Below, in pieces: positions 61,003-64,000 of a stretch of 64,000 bases of DNA. The stretch is from positions 149,915 through 213,914 of the forward strand of contig JAEXFN010000017.1 in the NCBI GenBank assembly GCA_023400055.1. Reading direction: 5' to 3'. The notes below the pieces were generated by a model, which saw nothing but the letters and a program-made list of their open reading frames with translations, was not told the origin of the DNA and searched no databases. Within the stretch, counting starts at the first letter, position 1. Every line of letters begins with the position of its first letter. Origin of the DNA: Bacillota bacterium (lineage in GTDB: Bacteria > Bacillota > UBA4882 > UBA8346). The position numbers and the translations under genes are program-made.

Positions 61003-62004
61003 ATGTTAGTAACTTCGAAGGCGATTCTGGAAGCCAGTTTGAATGGTTTTAAGGAAGGAAAACCCTTTGCCATCGGCGCTTATAATGTCAACAACATGGA
61101 ACAGATGCAAGGCATCATGAAAGCGGCGCGCGAGACGCAGTCCCCGGTCATTGTGCAGGTCAGCCGCGGCGCGCTCAAATACGCCGAGGACAAATACTTA
61201 CGCAACATCGTTTTGGCCAGCGTGGAGCTCAATCCGGAAATTCCCGTCGCCCTGCATCTGGATCACGGCAACAATATGGAGAGCGTCAAACGTGCCATCG
61301 ACCTCGGCTTTACCTCAGTCATGATCGACGGTTCGCTCTTGGAAGATTCGAAAACTCCTTCCGATTTCGATTATAATGCCAAAATCACCAGCGAGGTCGT
61401 GAAGTATGCTCATGATCGCGGCGTTTCCGTCGAGGGCGAGCTCGGGACCCTGGGTGGAATCGAGGATGGCGTCGGCTCGGGCCAAACCCATCTGACCAAA
61501 CCGGAGGAAGCGGCGGAGTTCGTCGCGAAGACCGGCGTCGATTCCCTGGCCATCTCCATCGGAACCTCGCACGGCGCGTTTAAATTTAAAGGCGCTGCCA
61601 AACTGGCTTATGAGGTGATCGAGGGCTGTCGCAAGCTGCTGCCCGATGTATATCTGGTATCGCACGGCTCTTCCAGCGTACCGGCGGAGTTGATCGATAT
61701 CATCAATCAATATGGCGGCAAGATGGAGCATGCGGCCGGCGTGCCTTTGGAAGCCCTGCAAAAGGCGATTCAGTTCGGCATCAACAAAATCAATGTCGAT
61801 ACCGACATCCGGCTGGCGGCGACGGCGGCCACCCGGAAATATCTGGCCGAAAACCCCTCCAAATTCGACCAACGGGATTATGCCGGCGCGGCCCGCGAAG
61901 CGGTGGCCCAAGAAATCATGGTCCGGATGAAGGCTTTTGGCACGGTCGGTCACGCCAAAGACGTTCCCAATTGGGGATTGGCCGAAATGAAAGCCAAATA
62001 TTGA
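61003..62004 (+). CDS. fba: Class II fructose-bisphosphate aldolase
   Basis: A 333-residue zinc-dependent aldolase. AIGAYNVNNMEQMQGIMKAA, the zinc-ligand motif VALHLDHGNNMESV, VEGELGTLGGIEDGVGS, VSHGSSSVPAEL and KINVDTDIRLA are characteristic. ATG 61003 is chosen, as AAGGAGTG lies six bases upstream; GTG 60994 overlaps that site. It is the last gene of the transketolase-PFK-aldolase group. Confidence 0.96.
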   Translation: MLVTSKAILEASLNGFKEGKPFAIGAYNVNNMEQMQGIMKAARETQSPVIVQVSRGALKYAEDKYLRNIVLASVELNPEIPVALHLDHGNNMESVKRAIDLGFTSVMIDGSLLEDSKTPSDFDYNAKITSEVVKYAHDRGVSVEGELGTLGGIEDGVGSGQTHLTKPEEAAEFVAKTGVDSLAISIGTSHGAFKFKGAAKLAYEVIEGCRKLLPDVYLVSHGSSSVPAELIDIINQYGGKMEHAAGVPLEALQKAIQFGINKINVDTDIRLAATAATRKYLAENPSKFDQRDYAGAAREAVAQEIMVRMKAFGTVGHAKDVPNWGLAEMKAKY

Positions 62005-62024
62005 TCAAATTCCGCCAAATCCAG

Positions 62025-62053
62025 TTGACAGAAACTGGGCCGGATTATAAAAT
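62025..62053 (+). promoter_or_regulatory. Sigma-A-type promoter of the NiCo riboswitch transcript
   Basis: TTGACA (62025-62030), 17-base spacer, TAAAAT (62048-62053). It starts 20 bases after the aldolase stop, so the efflux gene is an independent unit. Confidence 0.88.
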
Positions 62054-62077
62054 AGAGAGGAATCAACTCCATACCGT

Positions 62078-62180
62078 TTAGGATGAGCAGGCGATGTGCT
62101 GTGAAAGCATGTGGGGCTGGGCCTGATGAGGCAGCGGAGTATTTACCCGTGGGACATTGTTAATGTTCGACGGGTTATTT
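62078..62180 (+). ncRNA. NiCo (czcD) riboswitch
   Basis: The aptamer contains GGATGAGCAGGCGATG at 62081-62096, a hairpin, GTGGGGCTGGGCCTG, GGCAGCGGAG and finally TGGGACA. These agree in order with the conserved junction strands of the NiCo riboswitch as I remember them from the structurally solved example. The 3' GGGAC strand lies inside a terminator hairpin (ACCCGT...ACGGGT with inner ACATT/AATGT, 62145-62175, then TATTTTAT). Metal binding should therefore prevent termination. The downstream gene is a cation diffusion facilitator, the expected target. Confidence 0.9.
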
Positions 62181-62200
62181 TATACCTGGAGGGAAACTGC

Positions 62201-63604
62201 TTGGCTAATGAGAAACAAACCATCGCGTTGAGCTCGGTGGCGGCGGCCGTGTTTCTGACCGCGCTGAAAATCACGGTGGGAATCTACACCGGAAGCCTGG
62301 GAATTTTATCGGAGGCGGCTCATTCCACCTTGGATCTGGGCGCGGCGGTGATTACCTTTTTTGCGGTCCGGATCTCGGATAAACCGGCCGACAGCAGCCA
62401 TAACTATGGCCACGGCAAGGTGGAAAGTTTCTCGGCCTTGATCGAAACCCTGCTTTTGCTCATCACCTGCATTTGGATTATTCATGAGGCGGCGCAAAAG
62501 CTATTTTATGGCAAGTCGCTGGAGATCTCGGGCAGTTTTTGGGGCATTGCCGTGATGCTCGTCGCCCTGGCGGTCGACATCTCCCGCTCGGCCGTTTTAA
62601 AACGGGCCGCCCAAAAATACGGCAGTCAGGCGCTGGAGGCGGATGCTCTGCATTTCGGGACCGACGTCTGGAGCTCGATCGTGGTCATCGTCGGTTTGAT
62701 CTTCGTCAGCCTCGGCGACTATTTGCGCATCCCGTGGTTCCGTTTGGCCGACCCCCTGACCGCGCTGGGCGTGTGCGGCATCGTCATCTATGTCAGTATT
62801 GCGCTGGGCAAGCGGACGATCGATGTTTTGCTGGATGCCGCGCCGCGCGGCATGTCCGAAAGCATCGGGCAGATCGTCAGCCGGGTGGAAGGGGTCAAAG
62901 CGGTGGAGAGCGTGCGCATCCGGCCGTCCGGTCCGACCTACTTCATCGATCTCCAGGTGGGAATCAACAAGAATGAGAGCCACCGGGTGGTCCATTCGAT
63001 TGTGGAAACCATCCAGCGACAGGTCCAAAGCCGCTACGCCAACAGCGACATCACGGTCAGCACCTATCCCGTCGAGCAGCCGGGCCACGAGGACCGGGAG
63101 GTTTACCACACCATCAAAAAGATCGTCGACCGTTTCCCCAAATGCACCAACATCCATAACATCCATGTTTTTGAGATCTCCGGCCAGAAAAAGCTGGCGA
63201 TTCATCTGGAAGTGAAGGAGAATCTGAGCCTGCAGGAAGCGCATAACCTCTCCCATGAGATCGGGGGGCTGGTCCAGCAAAGCCTGGCGGACGTCGAGGA
63301 TGTCAGCGTTAATTTTGAATACGTGCGGCAGCAGAATATCGTGGCCGAGGACGTCACCGCAGCCAGCCAGTATCTGATTCAAACCATCGACCGCTTGATT
63401 AACCGGGTGCCTGAAAAATTGAACTGCCACGATGTTCGGGTCTACCGGCGCGGGAGTAAGTTAACCCTGTTTCTCCATTGCGAGCTGTCCGGAAACTATG
63501 GCACGGAAACGGTTGAAAGGATCTCAAACGGCATCGCCCAGAAGATCCGCAAGGTAATCGCCAATATTGACAGTGTCTTTATTCATGTCGAACCCATGGA
63601 TTAA
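62201..63604 (+). CDS. Cation diffusion facilitator with enlarged C-terminal domain (CzcD/FieF family)
   Basis: A metal/H+ antiporter of 467 residues. Six membrane segments occupy about residues 8-205. The transport site is His-x3-Asp in EAAHSTLDLG (TM2) and His-x3-Asp in DALHFGTDVWSS (TM5), plus HNYGHGK in the loop. The cytoplasmic part has three consecutive ferredoxin-like dimerisation-type repeats (VKAVESVRIRPSGPTYFID; CTNIHNIHVFEISGQKKLAIHL; KLNCHDVRVYRRGSKLTLFLH) instead of one. TTG 62201 follows GGAGGG at seven bases; the frame upstream runs through the riboswitch and is not coding. Regulated by the NiCo riboswitch. Confidence 0.93.
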   Translation: MANEKQTIALSSVAAAVFLTALKITVGIYTGSLGILSEAAHSTLDLGAAVITFFAVRISDKPADSSHNYGHGKVESFSALIETLLLLITCIWIIHEAAQKLFYGKSLEISGSFWGIAVMLVALAVDISRSAVLKRAAQKYGSQALEADALHFGTDVWSSIVVIVGLIFVSLGDYLRIPWFRLADPLTALGVCGIVIYVSIALGKRTIDVLLDAAPRGMSESIGQIVSRVEGVKAVESVRIRPSGPTYFIDLQVGINKNESHRVVHSIVETIQRQVQSRYANSDITVSTYPVEQPGHEDREVYHTIKKIVDRFPKCTNIHNIHVFEISGQKKLAIHLEVKENLSLQEAHNLSHEIGGLVQQSLADVEDVSVNFEYVRQQNIVAEDVTAASQYLIQTIDRLINRVPEKLNCHDVRVYRRGSKLTLFLHCELSGNYGTETVERISNGIAQKIRKVIANIDSVFIHVEPMD

Positions 63605-63640
63605 CACGTACTTCAGCCAAAAATCGATCGCCTTAAAAAA

Positions 63641-63997
63641 CAGAAATTGATTCGGTAATCGAAAGAGCTTGCTGAGCGACTGAAAAAGCTTGTTGAGTGA
63701 CTGAAAGAGCTTGTTGAGTGACTGAGCGAGCTTGTTGAGCGACTGAAAGAGCTTGCTGAGTGACTGAGCGAGCTTGTTGAGTGACTGAGCGAGCTTGTTG
63801 AGCGACTGAAAGAGCTTGCTGAGTGACTGAAAGAGCTTGTTGAGTGACTGAGCGAGCTTGTTGAGCGACTGAAAGAGCTTGTTGAGTGACTGAGAGAGCT
63901 TGTTGAGTGACTGAGCAAGCTTGTTGAGTGACTGAAAGAGCTTGCTGAGCGACTGAAGAGCTGATGATTATAAAGTTAGCTCCGCAAGAGATTGAAA
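63641..63997. repeat. 21-bp tandem repeat array, family A, 14 near-identical units plus degenerate flanks
   Basis: Between 63662 and 63955 there are 14 units of exactly 21 bases with very little variation. Each starts AAAGAGCTTG or AGCGAGCTTG and ends GAG(T/C)GACTG. One degenerate unit precedes (63641) and two follow up to the window end, where the array may continue. The consensus is a variant of that at 724 and 25118 (AGTAACTGA becomes AGTGACTGA). It begins about 35 bases after the efflux gene stop. All three plus-strand frames are closed in every typical unit; all minus-strand frames are open across it. Confidence 0.95.
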
Positions 63998-64000
63998 GAT

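Noticed and set aside
63641..63997. CRISPR array
   Set aside because: The units follow each other directly with no unique spacers, the unit is only 21 bases, and no cas gene is present. The same holds for the arrays at 0.7, 25.1, 28.2 and 42.7 kb.

Overview
The window reads as chromosome of an anaerobic, endospore-forming Firmicute (Clostridia or Limnochordia/Hydrogenispora-like; genus not determined). Support: Spo0A, SpoIVB and an uninterrupted pro-sigma-K gene; two T-box leaders; GGAGG-type ribosome binding sites with many TTG/GTG starts; rubredoxin; type III glutamine synthetase; many ATP- and ion-coupled transporters. Most genes are on the + strand. The exceptions are a three-gene ABC exporter operon (11.4-15.7 kb) and a DsrE-like gene (44.7-45.2 kb).

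Layout. 0-11 kb: the 3' end of a lactate-racemase-like gene, then two complete sugar ABC transporters of the ribose/rhamnose type on either side of a LacI regulator that has twin operator-like palindromes at its own start. 11.4-15.7 kb (minus): an ABC ATPase with two unusual proteins that fuse an ABC-2 membrane half to a TolB/WD40-like propeller. 16-25 kb: housekeeping and sporulation genes (glnA type III, secA, prfB with its programmed +1 frameshift, a penicillin-binding protein, sigK). 25-29 kb: gene-poor, with repeat arrays, a strong candidate small RNA, a C39-like cysteine peptidase with a small partner, and a methyltransferase. 29.7-33.3 kb: a KimA-like potassium importer and T-box-controlled homoserine dehydrogenase. 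33.5-39.9 kb: an oligopeptide/YejABEF-like ABC operon. 40-47.8 kb: a REC-PAS-GGDEF-HD-GYP signalling protein, a SIS isomerase, rubredoxin, DsrE, a DUF2156 protein, YajQ, YqeK and RsfS. 47.8-57.8 kb: T-box/leuS, spoIVB-spo0A, steA-steB with two glycosyltransferase-like genes, nfo and rnhA. 57.9-63.6 kb: split transketolase, a PPi-type phosphofructokinase, class II aldolase, then a NiCo (czcD) riboswitch controlling a cation efflux protein with an enlarged C-terminus.

Most striking non-genic feature: the spaces between transcription units repeatedly hold arrays with an exact 21-bp (or 42-bp) period. Three loci (0.7, 25.1 and 63.7 kb) share one consensus. Others (28.2 and 42.7 kb; 42-bp units at 11.3 kb) keep the period but have unrelated sequences. 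There are no spacers, no cas genes and no transposase nearby. This looks like a genome-wide intergenic repeat system and is my main candidate for something undescribed. The second candidate is the ~130-nt RNA at 25.54-25.67 kb, which has its own promoter, three hairpins and a terminator.

How the genes work together: sugar and peptide uptake feed glycolysis and the pentose-phosphate pathway (split transketolase, PFK, aldolase). Spo0A, SpoIVB and SigK form the start and the mother-cell end of the sporulation cascade. YajQ and the GGDEF/HD-GYP protein suggest c-di-GMP control. All functional names come from reading motifs and family resemblance, without database searches.
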